Shown: positions 20,386 through 32,866 of the stretch, piece by piece
Layout: each line of letters opens with the position of its first letter
How positions within the stretch are numbered: position 1 is the stretch's first letter
Origin: Thereva unica
Lineage: Eukaryota; Arthropoda; Insecta; Diptera; Therevidae
Direction of reading: 5' to 3'
DNA length: 64,000 nucleotides
NCBI GenBank assembly: GCA_949987705.1
Contig: OX465284.1
Span: 64,837,470-64,901,469, forward strand
Notes under the pieces: model-generated
Database searches by the model: none
What the model saw: the letters and a program-made list of their open reading frames with translations, nothing else
Told to the model about the DNA's origin: nothing
Program-made: the position numbers and the translations under genes

Positions 20386-23261
20386 TTAAGGGTTATGGGG
20401 GTGTGAAGGGGTGTTGAAGAAGGTGGCGATGAACCCCGCGTTTGAACTTTTGGATGTTGTAGGAGCTCGGAAATACTGACTGAGGGGGAGTTGTAGGTAA
20501 AGGGAATGAGACGAGTGGGCTAATCTGGTGTTGCGGTTATAAGATTGCCGTGGAGGCAGGGGAGCGTTTATTTCGGAGGAACAGTCGCTATAATAGTAGC
20601 GATAAAATTTTGTTAGTGCTGCTACATTCCTACGGTGGCTCAAGGGGTCGATGGTGGAGCAGGCGGTGTCGTCATCAATTAATTTAAGGGCCTTTTTTGG
20701 ACCTTATCTAACCATGCCAAGGCGGTTATCGACGCGCCGCCCCAGACGAGGGAGTTATATTCGAGAAGAGGCCGAAAGTAGGATTTATAAATAACAGCGC
20801 GGGCCGATGGCTGGAGGAGGAACTTGAACCTCTTAAGAAATCCCAAGCACTGGGATGCTTGTTTGGCGATTTGAAATATGTGGTCATTCCATCGCAAGTC
20901 TTTGGCTAATGTCACGCCTAAGATGTGTAGGGATGGGTCGGCCTTTAGTTCCACGCCATCCACTGACAAGGATGGTGAGGTGTTGATCTTCTTCTTGGAA
21001 ATAAGACATTACTTATTTTGGAGGGGTTGAATTCGACACGATTCTTTGTTCCCCACTCTAGAATAAGTTCAATGTCGTTATTAATAGAGTTGAACATTAC
21101 TTCACGATCATCAAGACAGGATCTGGCATGAGTCTGTCTTGTATCGTAGCTGTAAGAGTAACGCAGGGTACCGTCGTCAGCGAAGCTGAGAAGTGGGTTG
21201 GAGGGAGTTGAAAGAAGGTCATTTATAAAGATAAGAAATAGGGCTGGTGATAAAATTGACCCTTGGCGGACCCCCGCAGAGATAGGGTGGGGTTCAGATT
21301 TGATGCCATCCAATACACTACCTTAATTGAACGGCCGGAAAGGAAATTCTCAATCCATTTCTGTAAAAGTGAGTCGATTCCAATAGCTTTGAGTTTAGCT
21401 AACAAGGCTAAGTGCCAAACTCTATCAAAAGCCTTGGAGATATTCAAAGCAACCAGACTGGATTCACCTGATCCATGCAAACTTCGGCTGAGGTGTTCTG
21501 TAAGACAAACTAAAAGATCGCCAGTGGATCTTCTGTGTCGGAAGCCATACTGTCTGTCGTTTATGAGTAGGTTGGATTCTAGATATCCCATAAGTTTTTT
21601 GTTGATTATCGTCTCCATTGTGTTGGAGAGAATAGAAGTAATTGCTATTGGGCGGTAGTTAGAGGGGTCGCTGGAGTCACCTTTTTTCGGTATTGGCTTT
21701 ACATGGGCAAGTTTCCAAGAGTCTGGATAGACTCCGGAAGAGTATGATAGGGCAAAAAGTTTGCGCAGAGGTTTACATAGCCAAAGGTGAGGCGCATTGT
21801 TTTAAGACGATAGGGGGTATATTATCGGGTCTAGTGGATTTATTGATATCGAGCTCCTTGAGGCACCTGTACACCTCGCGAGTCCTGAAGAAAACCCTGT
21901 CCATTAAATGAGCGCTGTGCTCGAGGACCGGGGGTAGCATATCAATTTGGAGTAAAGAAGAATTGGAAGCAAACAGAGATGCTAATAAATCGGCCTTGGA
22001 TTTTCGGTCTGTTATCACCTTCTTATCGTGGATGTGAAGGAGTTGTGGATGAAGTGAAATTCTTCTTAATGGAGCTTACCAAGGACCAGAAGTTCTTGCT
22101 ACCAGAGGTTGCATTAAAGAGTTTACTTCTCAAGTTGTTGTCAAATGAATGTTTGATGACTTTACAGGAATTTCTTAGTTTTATATACTCTTCACGGAGC
22201 GATTCACCAGGGGAGCTCTCGTAAGCTCGAAAGGCGGCTTCTTTATTTCTGATTGCATTCATACACTCCTGATTAAAACATCTGTTGGGCCTAGCCTTCA
22301 CAGATTTGGTAGAATGAGGAATGAGCAAATGCATTCCTGCCTGTATGATCCTAGAGATACGGATAGCGGCAGAGTTGACATTTTTGTTTCGGAAACACTG
22401 GTTCCAGTCAGTAGATTGGAACAAATTAATAAGCCCCAGCCAATTGGCCTTCCCATAATGCCATACAGTTCTTTTAACTGGTTTGGGAGGGATGGGAAAT
22501 TTGAATGGGAAACTAGCGCTAATTAAGCAGTGGTCCGAATTGCCGAGAGGTAAATCAACTTCGACGGAGTAACGCGCTGGATGAGAAGTTAAGAAAAGAT
22601 CAAGGAGATAAGTTCCTTGATCAGCAACATCAGGGACTCTTGTGGGATGATCCACAATTTGATGCAAATTATTGGCGTCTGCAAAGAGCTCGACGTCCTT
22701 GCCAGAAACACTGGTGCCATTTGAGTAAGTCAGCCATTTTGCGTTGTGAACATTGAAATTACCCGCAACGATGATTTCACACTCAGGATTGGACGACAAA
22801 AATCCCGAGATTTGTTCGGAAATGGTATCAAAAGATGAAATGGAGTCTTCGTTACTTATGATAGGACTTCTGTATAGGAAGCAGAAGAATATGACGTGGC
22901 TTTGGAATATGATTTTAACCCAAAGATAGTTAAAATCTGAAGTCGTGTTTGAAAATATTTTATAATAAGCCACGTCATCCCTAACAAATATGGCAATACC
23001 CCTATGGGGGGAGAGATTGTGCACTAAAGTGTACCCCGACACCTGGTAATGACCTAAGTCAGTATCGGGTGATATTTGGGTTTCACTAAGTGCGAAGATT
23101 GGGGGTTTATAAGTCAATAGGTGGCACTCAACAAAAGAAAAATTCGCATGAAGTCCACGAATGTTACAAAAATCAATAGCAAAATTTGACTTGTAACGGG
23201 ACTTCGGTTGCGCGGGCTCAATCGCCACGTCTTCGTTGGTCTCATGCCAGTAATAGTCCAT
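20386..23261 (-). pseudogene. CR1/L2-like non-LTR retrotransposon ORF2, inactive
   Basis: Minus-strand order: an apurinic-type endonuclease (23,261-22,023, about 412 residues) with FCNIRGL, LSETQ, RGIAIFVRDD, IIVAGNFNVHNAKW and NSDHCLI; then reverse transcriptase pieces with DINKSTRPDNIPP (22,018-21,773), YGFRHRRSTGDLL and LNISKAFDRVWH (21,618-21,223), GVRQGSILSPALF and FADDGTLRY (21,313-20,945), LHILGVTLAKDLRWNDHI (20,969-20,679); then a C-terminal segment with TKFYRYYYSDCSSEI (20,643-20,386). The pieces lie in different frames. The endonuclease has GNFN where GDFN is expected, so a catalytic Asp is lost. The element copies itself through RNA by target-primed reverse transcription; this copy cannot. 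Confidence 0.85.
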
Positions 23262-23525
23262 GGAAATGGTACTTTAACATTGCCAAAATGCAGGGCAAGA
23301 TTTTAGTTTTGGGTTGTGTAGGGAGGTTTGATGTGAGTTTAAATTCGGGATCCCCGGCCCACCATTTGGCCGCCATCTTGGAAAAGGTGTGCAAACGGGA
23401 TTTCCACTATATCTTCGTAACTTTACATCTTACAGAAAACTTGTTAGGAGATATCCTAACCTCTACACAACCCAAAAAAAACCTTGTCCTGCATTTTTGC
23501 AATTTTAAAGTAGCATTTCCACGGA
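23259..23525. repeat. Short inverted repeat at the 5' edge of the CR1-like element
   Basis: About 68 bp at 23,259-23,326 (with AAAATGCAGGGCAAGATTTT) is inverted at about 23,457-23,525, around a loop of about 130 bp. It may mark a 5' inversion made during retrotransposition. The adjacent minus-strand sequence (23,589-23,407, METPMMDIIDRLLLSSDSL) may belong to the 5' part of the same element. Confidence 0.55.
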
Positions 23526-24086
23526 CTAGAATCAGTGAATCAGAACTGAGTAAAAGCCTATCAATAATGTCCATCATTGGTGTTTCCACATCCAGTTTCA
23601 GTACATCCGCTATTAGCCCTATTTTACTTTTAAATCTTTCTTGGATAACTTTGTTTCCTCTCCTTTACAATATCTTTGTCAGCAGCAGATCTTAATTGCC
23701 ACTTTTTCACTGTGAGTTTATATGACAGGTGCAGTATGCTCTCAAACAAACGAGTTCTGGCGTGCAAACTAGATAATCCAAAAGAAAATGTATCCCCCCC
23801 CCACCCCGGCAAAAACTCGTTTGATATTAACATATGTAGCATCTAGGGTTGCCAACCGTCCCGTATTTCACGGGACGTCCCGTATTTTTGACATAAATTC
23901 AAATGTTCCGGCGGGACAGCCATGTCCCGTATTTCCCTGCATAATCAAATCACACAACATCAACACACATAGAAATGTAGGGCGAGGGCGGCGGGGTGAT
24001 GGAGTTCTTTTCCAAGCTCAAGACGTCTCTCAGCAACCCGCCCGACCCTTAACCAGCGTAGACAGAGTGGAAGCGACCCTGCCGTT

Positions 24087-25998
24087 TGTAACAGCATAAT
24101 GGCGCGACTATTTATTGGGCGCCACTTATGCGAGGTATTGCCCCCTTAGCCATAAGCCCGGAAAAGCATGACCAAGGAGCCAACACCATACATAAGAACG
24201 GAAACTAAATTCCGGAACTCCTACGCCGGCCACACGGAGTCATCTAGCTCGCCGGAGGGGTCGTGGGGTGTGTGGCCGGGCCTTACCGCGGTTGGTTCAC
24301 CACTTACCTGTGACTATGAAAAATCTTGAATTCCACCTCCATCCTTCGCCGGACATCACCTGCGCCTCGTCATGGCTAACTGTTTCCCTGACAGCTCATA
24401 GTATCGAAGACTATCAGCTTCAGGGACAGTCACTATCTAGGACACCCTGAAAAGAAATACCACCCGCCCCAACCATTCCACAAAAAAAGAAATCTAATAC
24501 ACGGACATTATATTTATATCACAACCATTTAACAAACCATTTAACATTCCTGTTTATTACAGGTCAAGAACGCACAAGAATATAACAATTTAATGAAGAA
24601 ATTCAATAGTCATTAACACGGCAAGACTAATAGTAGCAGATACTACCATCAACAATTCTCAACTACACGAAAACGGAAATCTATCTTTAACTATAATTGT
24701 ACAATTCTTGTCGACGGAAGTTGTTAAAAAAAAAGAAAAGTGCCGTACGGGTACCCCTACGTCGCTTTTGTACAGACGAGATTACATTTATCAATTCCGT
24801 GTACAAATACCTGTAAAACACAAGAAGAAAGAAAATATCTCCACTAAGGAGCAAACAAATATACAAACAATAATAATATTAAATATAATGATAACTGCAC
24901 CAAAAAAATTAATGGATATTAATACATTAAATTACTAAATGAAAGCATAAATAAATATGTTATTTTCTGTGGTAAGTGTATGTTTGGTTTTTGTTTCTTC
25001 CCTCTAGGCTAGGTAAGCCCTGCACCCGTTCGAGTATATGCTCTTTTTCTAATCAGTACACTCTCGTGAAATTTTTGTTTACTTTAAACCGCGGAAATAC
25101 AACAGGTGAAATTTGATATTTCGCTATACTCTCATCTCGTTCAACACTCAATCTCAATTCCTTCTAGCATCCTCGAATGAAACAAACTGATACGACCTGT
25201 CTCAATCTTTTTTTCTTCAGCCAAGTCCGAACGGTTTTTTTCGCGTGGAATTTTATCTGAAACTTTGTGCAATGCACCCCAAAAAAATACGAATTAACCT
25301 AGGGTCACCTGATAGAAGTTCACGAATTTCTGCGCTGGCCTTTCTGCGTCGTCCGAGTTGATTGTCGCAACTGCGACCCACGTACCTTCTGGTCAGCTTA
25401 GCCGGTATTAATTCACAATATTTAGATCTTCACTGTTGACAGATACCACTTGGATTTCCCGGTCTCTTCTATCCAACAGGATTTTCTCTCGTGCAAATTA
25501 CACACCACAACTTCGATTAAACATGATTCAAAAATCCAAAAACTGAAGATTTTTCCAGGTTTGACTTTTTTCTACTTGATGTGATTGTCTGGGGTTTCGT
25601 GATGACTGGATTTTGACATTTGCTAGGGGCTTCTCACTGCTGCACACCATCTAAGACAGCCAAACTAAAAACTGAAACTGGCTTTTCCACGAACTCTTGC
25701 GTATTTGCTGCTATACTTCGATATTCCGGTAACAATTTACGGAGGAATGTAATTATTTGTTTCCTCGACTTAGACTAAAAACACCGATTTTTCACCAAAA
25801 CAAACTCGCCGATAAAACTTCCTTCATAATCCAGATTTTTTCCCAGACTGACTACTCAATTTTTTTCTCTCCTATTTTTGTTTTTTTTTCTCCCCGCCTA
25901 CTATTTGTTTTCGAACAACTTCTGAATTTCATTCTCGACAGTGATTTTTAGTCAAGTAGTTAATCATTTATTCAGTGAATACAAACCCGACCGTTACA
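24087..25998 (-). mobile_element. Solo-LTR-like insertion, 1.9 kb, CGTT duplication
   Basis: It starts TGTAAC, ends GTTACA and is flanked by CGTT (24,083-24,086 and 25,999-26,002). TG...CA ends with a 4-bp duplication are typical of LTR-retrotransposon solo LTRs. A diverged copy in the opposite orientation is at 53,711-55,682 with its own duplication. Shared sequence includes a 5' region with ACTACTTGACT..AAAATCACTG and a 3' region with TTGGGCGCCA and TAATGGCGCG near the end. No protein gene is evident. Inserted in the leader of the hAT element. Confidence 0.75.
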
Positions 25999-26254
25999 CG
26001 TTTTTTAAATCTGTTGCTTTAATTAGGTATCTATACTAGAGGCCTACTATGTTTTAGGATTTGAAAGTTCTATTTTTCAGAAACCCATATAAATATATAG
26101 TTCGGAATTTCCGAATTCAAATTAAATTACTTTCAGATCCGAATACATAGTAGGCCGCTGTTTTAGTTTGCATCGTTTGTGTTTAAAGTGAACTGTCGAA
26201 AATTCATCTGCGCGCGACTATTTTTTTATTTTATTGAAACTTTCTTTTAAAATG

Positions 26255-28177
26255 AGTGATAACGAAGGTGGTAGTGATGATATATCTGGTAGTGATAATA
26301 TATCTGGTAGTGGTGTTGTTCCTGCCAAGAAGTCTAAAAGGCTTACCAAGTACAATTCCAACTGGGAAAGCAATTTTTCCTGGTTAAGGCAAGTAAAGGA
26401 AAACTCTTATAAAGCTTTTTGTCAGCTATGCAGTAAAGATTTCTCTTGTGCTCATGGTGGGATCACTGACGTAAAACAGCATGCATCGACTAAATCTCAC
26501 ACGACGATTGTAAGCACTAGAGCATCAAGTAGCCTTTTAAATTATTTTTCAAAACCAGAGACGTCTGCTTCAGAATCGGAAGCTAAAATAGCTGCCGGAG
26601 AAATTGCTTCTGTTTATCACACGGTTAAGCATTCTTTAAGTTATAATAGCATGGATTGCTCGCATAAGCTACTGCCTTTTATCTGCAGTGATTCAAAAAT
26701 TGCTCAAAAGTTTAATTGCGGAAGAACCAAAGCTGAGAGTATTGTGTGTGAAATATTATCTAAAGAGTCAGTTAAGATTATTATAAATACGATTCAGGAA
26801 AAACAATTGTATTTTTCTATATCTACGGATGCAAGCAATAAAAAAACAGAAAAATGTTCCCAATTTGCATTCGTTTTTTTGACTATGATAATGGAATAGA
26901 AAATTGTCTACTTGAATTCGTAGAATGTAATGACGAATGTGCTGATCAAGTGTCGAAGCTCTTAAAGGAAACCTTGAAGGAAAATGGTCTTTCTTTAAAT
27001 AAAGTATCGGCTTTTTCCGCTGACAACACCAATGTGAACTTCGGCAGAAATCATTCGATTTATACTATTTTGTCTAAAGAGAATGACAAAATCATCAAAG
27101 CCGGCTGCCCAATTCATATTCTTCATAATGCTACAAAGTTTAGTACCGATAGATTGTTGCTCGATGTTAAAAGTTTAATTTTGAAAATCACTTCAGTAGA
27201 TCGGCAAAACGAAGAAGCGACTTGCAAAATCAATTTGAAGCTAATGAGATGCAGTGGGAAGAAATAATAAAACATGTCCCCACAAGATTTTTATCTCTCG
27301 GACCTGCTTTGGAAAGAATCTTAAAAATATGGCCTGCTTTAAAGTCCCATTTTCAAGAAATAGGCAGTGAATGTCCGCGTGTAATAGAGGACTTGCATCT
27401 GATGAAGAAGAGAGAAAAGCATTGATATACTTGTCTTTTGTCCAAAACGTAATGTTTTCATTAGAAACAATCATGAAAAATATTGAATCAGATTCACTTA
27501 CTGTTATAGAAATGCATATGGAAATCCATGGAATTCGCAATAAGATTGAACAACGATTGAAAGACAACTTTTTTGGCAGTCAAGCGGCACAAATACTTAG
27601 CGTATTAAGCGCAAATCAAGGGGAATCAATCAAGAATGATTTTCGGCAATTTTACAAAAATTTTCTCGAATATTTAACAAAACGATACGATTTCTCTGAT
27701 AACAACCTATTGTCGAAGCTGATATTTCTTAACTTGCAGTCACCGATAGATTACAATCATTTTTAAACAGCGGTGGAGCATTTGCGAATTGAGGAAATAA
27801 ATATGGATGCGCTATATGAAGAATACCAACTCATCAAAAAAAGTCTAGACACTGTAACATCTATAAATGACAAAAATCTAAATGCGATGGAAAAGTGGAT
27901 GAAAATAATCGGAGCATTTGCGAAGAGCGATATATCGAATATATTTAACATCATCTCTTTCATTTTCAGCATTCCAAGCTCAAATTGTTATGTAGAACGA
28001 GTATTTTCGCAAATGGGCCTTAAATGGACAGATGTGCGGAATAGATGTTCAGTAAATTTGATAAAAGCGGAACTTCTGACAATATTTAATTACGATTATG
28101 ATTGTATTAGCTTTTACAAGTTCGTAAAGACGCAAAAAAAACATGCTTGTAGCTGCAAAGTCCGTTGGAAAATATAG
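26255..28177 (+). pseudogene. hAT transposase, BED finger plus catalytic and dimerisation regions, frameshifted
   Basis: The first frame begins MSDNEGGSDDISGS (ATG 26,255). It has a BED-type zinc finger at residues about 35-75 (FCQLCSKDFS ... HASTKSH), a linker, and STDASN containing the first catalytic Asp. It ends at 26,899. Later parts continue in other frames: SADNTNVNFGRN with the second acidic site (26,854-27,267), a middle helical insert (27,222-27,766), and a C-terminal hAT dimerisation motif SSNCYVERVFSQM (27,773-28,177). At least four frame changes or stops separate them, so the protein is not made intact. Family function: cut-and-paste transposition of the element whose ends lie at 23,844 and 28,314. 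Polyadenylation-type AATAAA follows at about 28,185. Confidence 0.9.
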
Positions 28178-28322
28178 TTTTAAGAATAAATAAAAGAACC
28201 TTTGAATAAATTTTTTTCATTTGATTTGTCCCGGGGAAGAAAGTAAAATTCCGTATTTTTTTGCTATTTTGATCATTCGTCCCTTATAATCCATAAAAAA
28301 AGTTGGCAACCCTAGTAGCATC

Positions 28323-28877
28323 TCATTGTTGACGTTATTTATTGTGCAGCGGCATTACACACTTTTGCGTCTACCATTGAAAGTATCATTGTATCATTAT
28401 CAACTTTCCTTGCAGTAAAAATGTTGTATTTTGTAAAGTGCATCAAGCATTTTTCACATACTCAATTTCTTCTTGGGCTATATCCACAATTTCTTTAACA
28501 AATCTGATTCGAATAGGTCGACAATATCGTGGTGATGATAGGGTTGGATTTTTCCATAGTGTTTCCTGTTTTTATTGTACCATATACATATTAGTCGAAG
28601 TGGTACGAAACTACTTTGAAAAATATGAGAATCTGTGGCATTATTTACTATCTTCGCTTAAATTGTGCCTGGTGTGATTCATCGAAGCCCCACTTGCTAA
28701 TTAGTTCTACGGAGTCGCATTAATCTGCTATGGGGTCACATAAAACATCCTTCAACTATGTACGTAATATTGTTGCAGTAAGCAAATCTTGCAGATTAAT
28801 TCAAGCAATTTAAAACGGTTTTTTCAAACGGTAATAAAGCAATGACCTCCAAACCTCCTCGCTGGTGCCTCCACTTT
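28323..28877. other. Intergenic, no gene supported
   Basis: This lies between the hAT element and the first RTE-like sequence. It begins with the target-site continuation TCATTGTTGACG. No reading frame with domain features. Confidence 0.4.
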
Positions 28878-28907
28878 AATGCTAAAATAGGTAAGGAACC
28901 ATATTTA

Positions 28908-29566
28908 GGGGCCATCCATAAATTACGTCACACGTTAGGGGGGGAGGGGGTCGGCGAAGTGTGACATTGTGTGACATTGTGTGACAAGGGGTGGGGGGGG
29001 GTCTTAAATTTTGTTACGTCACATTTCAAAATCTAATATTAGTGTTAGAGTTAGTAAATTTGAAAGTGATTATAGTGAACTGTAAGAATTGTGTTTGTGT
29101 TATTAAATTGTGTTTTGTTTCGTAATAAATAAATTTTGTGTGGATAATTAAAAAGTGTATTCCTTAATTAATCCTACGAATCCGTTAAGCCGTAAAAACA
29201 TAACAATATCTAAATAGGTATATTAATACTGCTCATTACGCGAAGGATACGTTCCGCAAAAACTCGCGTTAAAGCTGGTGACAGACACACGCGCAATGGC
29301 GGTTGTGTGATCTGTGTATTATTTTTTGAAATGTTTAAGTGAATTTTATGTTGATTTTATGTTAATTTTATTAAAAATTAATTTAAATAGAAATATATTT
29401 AATTTCGGAATTAATTGCTGTTTTAGTTTAATAACTTCTAGATGCAAAATTGCACAATATGTGACGTCACACTAGGGAGGGGGGTCTCCCAAATGTGACC
29501 AGCTGTGACAAGGACGCGGGGGGTCAAAAAATCATGAAATTCGTGTGACGTAATTTATGGATGGCC
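28908..29566. mobile_element. 0.66-kb MITE with GGGGCCATCCATAAATTACG ends, TTA duplication
   Basis: The ends are GGGGCCATCCATAAATTACG and its reverse complement (…GGATGGCCCC), flanked by TTA on both sides. The uninterrupted RTE copy at about 57,730 (GGAACCATATTATTATCC) shows the empty site. Near both ends are G-rich GTGTGACA/TGTGACAAGG repeats. The TTA duplication points to PIF/Harbinger. The interior includes AATAAATAAAT-type sequence related to 4.08-4.2 kb. Confidence 0.8.
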
Positions 29567-30970
29567 CCTTATTACCCTTACGCTGGCAAGTTCTCGTTGC
29601 ACGAGGATTCAAACGATAACGGAAACAGAATGGCCGAATTTGCTATCGCAAGAAGTTTGTCAATAGCTAGCACCTGGTTTAACCATAAGAATATACACAA
29701 AAGGACATGGACATCACCAGATGGCAGGCACCATAACCAAATTGACCATGTTCTAGTTGACACTAGGCATGGAAGCAGCATACTGGTTGTAAGAAGTTTC
29801 CGAGGAGCGAATGTAGACACCGATCACTATCTAGTTGTTGGGAAAATGAGGACGAAAAAACTAGCGACAATAAATAGAAGAAACAATGATAGACAAATAA
29901 AGTGGAATATAGAAAAATTAAGAAATGTAGAATCAAAACAATAGTATGAAATTATGTTAACAGAAAAGCTTGAGCAAATAACAAGGAGTCTGGAAATGGA
30001 AACTGATCTGAACCTGATGTGGAACTTTATAAAAGAAAAAATTATAGAAGCAAACAACTGTGTATTAGGCACACAAAACCACGAAAAAAGGAGACATTGG
30101 TTTGATAATCAATGCAAGAGTAGCATTGAAATAAAAAACCATGCAATACAGGTGTACCTAACAAGAATGACTAGAGGAAACCATGAGAAATATGTAGCAG
30201 CACGAAGAGACACGAATAAGTTATTAAGGAAGAAAAAACGTGATTACTTCAGAATTAGAATAAGTGCGATCAAGCAAAGCTACAGTAATAAAGACACTAG
30301 AAGTTTCTACAAAGAAGTCAACATGATTAAGAAAGGTTACAAACCCACCTGCACCATGGTAAGAAGAGAAGATGGTACTATAGCTAGTAGTATCGATGAC
30401 ATACTCGAGGTGTGGGAGAAATACTTTAGAGACTTCTTCAAAGAGAATATAAGCCTAACACAGGGAGCAGCGGAAAACCGTGTATTACCCAGAAAACGAT
30501 ACGCCAGATCCTACAATGGAGGAAGTTGAAAATGCCATAGCGAAACTGAAAAATCACAAAGCTCCAGGTCCAGATGACATACCCACGGAAATCTTTAAAA
30601 ATGGTGGGGAGAAGTTATGCCAGGCCTTACATAGTCTAATCATAAAACTATGGAGAAGCAGCAAGATGCCAGAAGAATGGCTTTTAGGCACAATAGTCCC
30701 AGTCCATAAAAAATGTGAATTGATGAGCTGCAAAAACTACAGGCCAATATCTCTTCTGAACACAGCTTACAAAGTGTTTTCACATATTTTATTTAATAGA
30801 CTGAAACCACATTTGGAAGATAAAGTAGGTGATTACCAAGCAGGATTCAGAACGGACAGATCGACAACAGACCAGATTTTCATAATGAGACAAATACTTG
30901 AAAAATGCTGGGAAGAAAACATTGATATACATCTTCTTTTTATAGACTATAGAAATGCTTACGATCTACT

Positions 30971-32866
30971 AAAAAATAAAATTCATGATTAAGTAAAGAT
31001 AGAGATTACGTACAGGTTAGCACTTACGTAAATTTATGGTATAAAATATAAGCTATCAATATATGTATTAATGAAAGTAAACGAAAACAAAATAATGATT
31101 AAATAAAGAGAAACCTTAAAGGTTAAGTCTTTTCCAAAGTAATATAAGTTAACAATTAAGTAAATAAAGTAAGAATAGACCTTACTATAAAAAAATAAAT
31201 GGTTAAAAACAATTTTTAAAAAAAATTCTTTTCATTAACTAAAAAATGTACTGAAAAGTAAAAAATCAAAAATATTTTAAAGAAAGCGTGAAATTTCAAT
31301 TTTAATGAAAAAGTTAATTAAAAGAATGGCGCATTTTTCGTCAAAAATTTTTGTTAGAATTTGAAATTAACAAAGCAAAAAATTGAGGGTTATTGTAAAT
31401 CTCACGCGATTTACAGTTATATTTTCAATTTTTGATGAAAAATGCGCCATTCTTTTAATTAACTTTTTCATTAAAATTGAAATTTCACGCTTTCTTTAAA
31501 ATATTTTTTATTTTTTACTTTTCAGTACATTTTTTAGTTAATGAAAAGAATTTTTTTTAAAAATTTTTTTTAACCATTTATTTTATTTTCTACTTTTTAG
31601 TTTATTATATATATTCCGCCATTTTATGATGGCAATTCTATTAGATTTAAAATTACGTCACACAGTTAACTGTATTCATTTGATACCCATGTCGTGGGCT
31701 CGGTGGAACATAATTGCAAAAACGGCCGCCATCTCGGAACCGTCTTCTTGATTTTTTTACAAAAAGGTCAGATTGCATTTAGTACTTATACATGATGAGT
31801 TAAACTCAAGTTGAACCCAAGTCTAACTACATGTAAACGGGAGTCGAGTTGGGTTAAGGTTGACTGAACTCTACTCAGCTCTGCTACCTGGGTTTAGTTG
31901 AAATTATGCATACGGACATGAGTTCAGTATTTGAGTAGTTGAATCTAGTTGACAGCAGCATCTCTGTGTTTGTTTGTGATTTTTTGTAACGTGTATTGCT
32001 TCTTTATTATCAACTCACCCTTAACTCAACTATTCATCTCATCATTCATACACATTAACCACCCGAACTACGAGTGTGTGCAAAATTGGAAGTTGATCGG
32101 TTATATTTTCTACTTTTTAGTCTATTATAAGCTTTCCGCAATTTAGTGTTGGCCGCCATTTTGAATTTGGAATGACGCCACATAGCTTATTGTGTTCTAC
32201 CTGTCATATCCTTTCATTTGATACCCATGTCAGAGGGCCGCGGAGCACAATTTCAAAAATCGGGCGCCATTTTGGAACCGCCATCTTGATATTTTTACAA
32301 AATGGCCAGATTGCATTGTCATCCAAACTAAACGTGTATGCAAAATTTCAGCTCTATCCGAAACCGGGAAGTGGGTCAAATTTAACTTCCAAGATTTGAC
32401 GACAAACAGTGTAAGTGTTGGCCGCCATTTTGAATTTGGAATGACGCCACATAGCTTATTGTGTTCTACCTGTCATATCCTTTCATTTTATACCCATGTC
32501 AGAGGGCCGCGGAGCAGAATTTCAAAAATCGGGCGCCATTTTGGAACCGCCATCTTGATATTTTTACAAAATGGCCAGATTGCATTGTCATCCAAACTAA
32601 ACGTGTATGCAAAATTTCAGCTCTATCCGAAACCGGAAAGTGGGTCAAATTTAACTTCCAAGATTTGACGACAAACAGTGCACAATTTCAAAAATCGGGC
32701 GCCATTTTGGAACCGCCATCTTGATATTTTTACAAAATGGCCAGATTGCATTGTCATCCAAACTAAACGTGTATGCAAAATTGCAGCTCTATCCGAAACC
32801 GGGAAGTGGGTCAAATTTAACTTCCAAGATTTGACGACAAACAGTGTAAGTTAAATAAAAGAATTT
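30971..32866. mobile_element. 1.9-kb insertion in the RTE element, right arm (hairpin plus tandem array)
   Basis: Counterpart of 17,153-19,048. It contains the AT-rich hairpin at 31,194-31,584 and the 269-bp tandem array at about 32,146-32,846 (starts at 32,146 and 32,415, third unit partial). Around 31,640-32,100 there is single-copy-looking sequence with GTTCAACTC-type motifs. No gene. Element type unknown. Confidence 0.7.

Larger units (their letters stand above)
23844..28314 (+). mobile_element. hAT-superfamily transposon, 4.47 kb with 8-bp target duplication
   Basis: Ends TAGGGTTGCCAAC and GTTGGCAACCCTA are flanked by GTAGCATC on both sides (23,836-23,843 and 28,315-28,322). An 8-bp duplication and a TAGGG-type end are hallmarks of hAT elements. 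It contains one broken transposase gene in its 3' half and a solo-LTR-like insertion in its 5' half. Subterminal TCCCGTATTT motifs occur near both ends and may be transposase binding sites. Confidence 0.92.

Noticed and set aside
21263..21658. Plus-strand 131-codon frame at 21.3-21.7 kb
   Set aside because: Antisense shadow of the CR1-like reverse transcriptase on the minus strand.
24100..24150. TTGGGCGCCA as a retroviral-type primer-binding site
   Set aside because: It lies inside the TG...CA element about 30 bp from its end, not just outside an LTR, so it cannot serve that role as placed.
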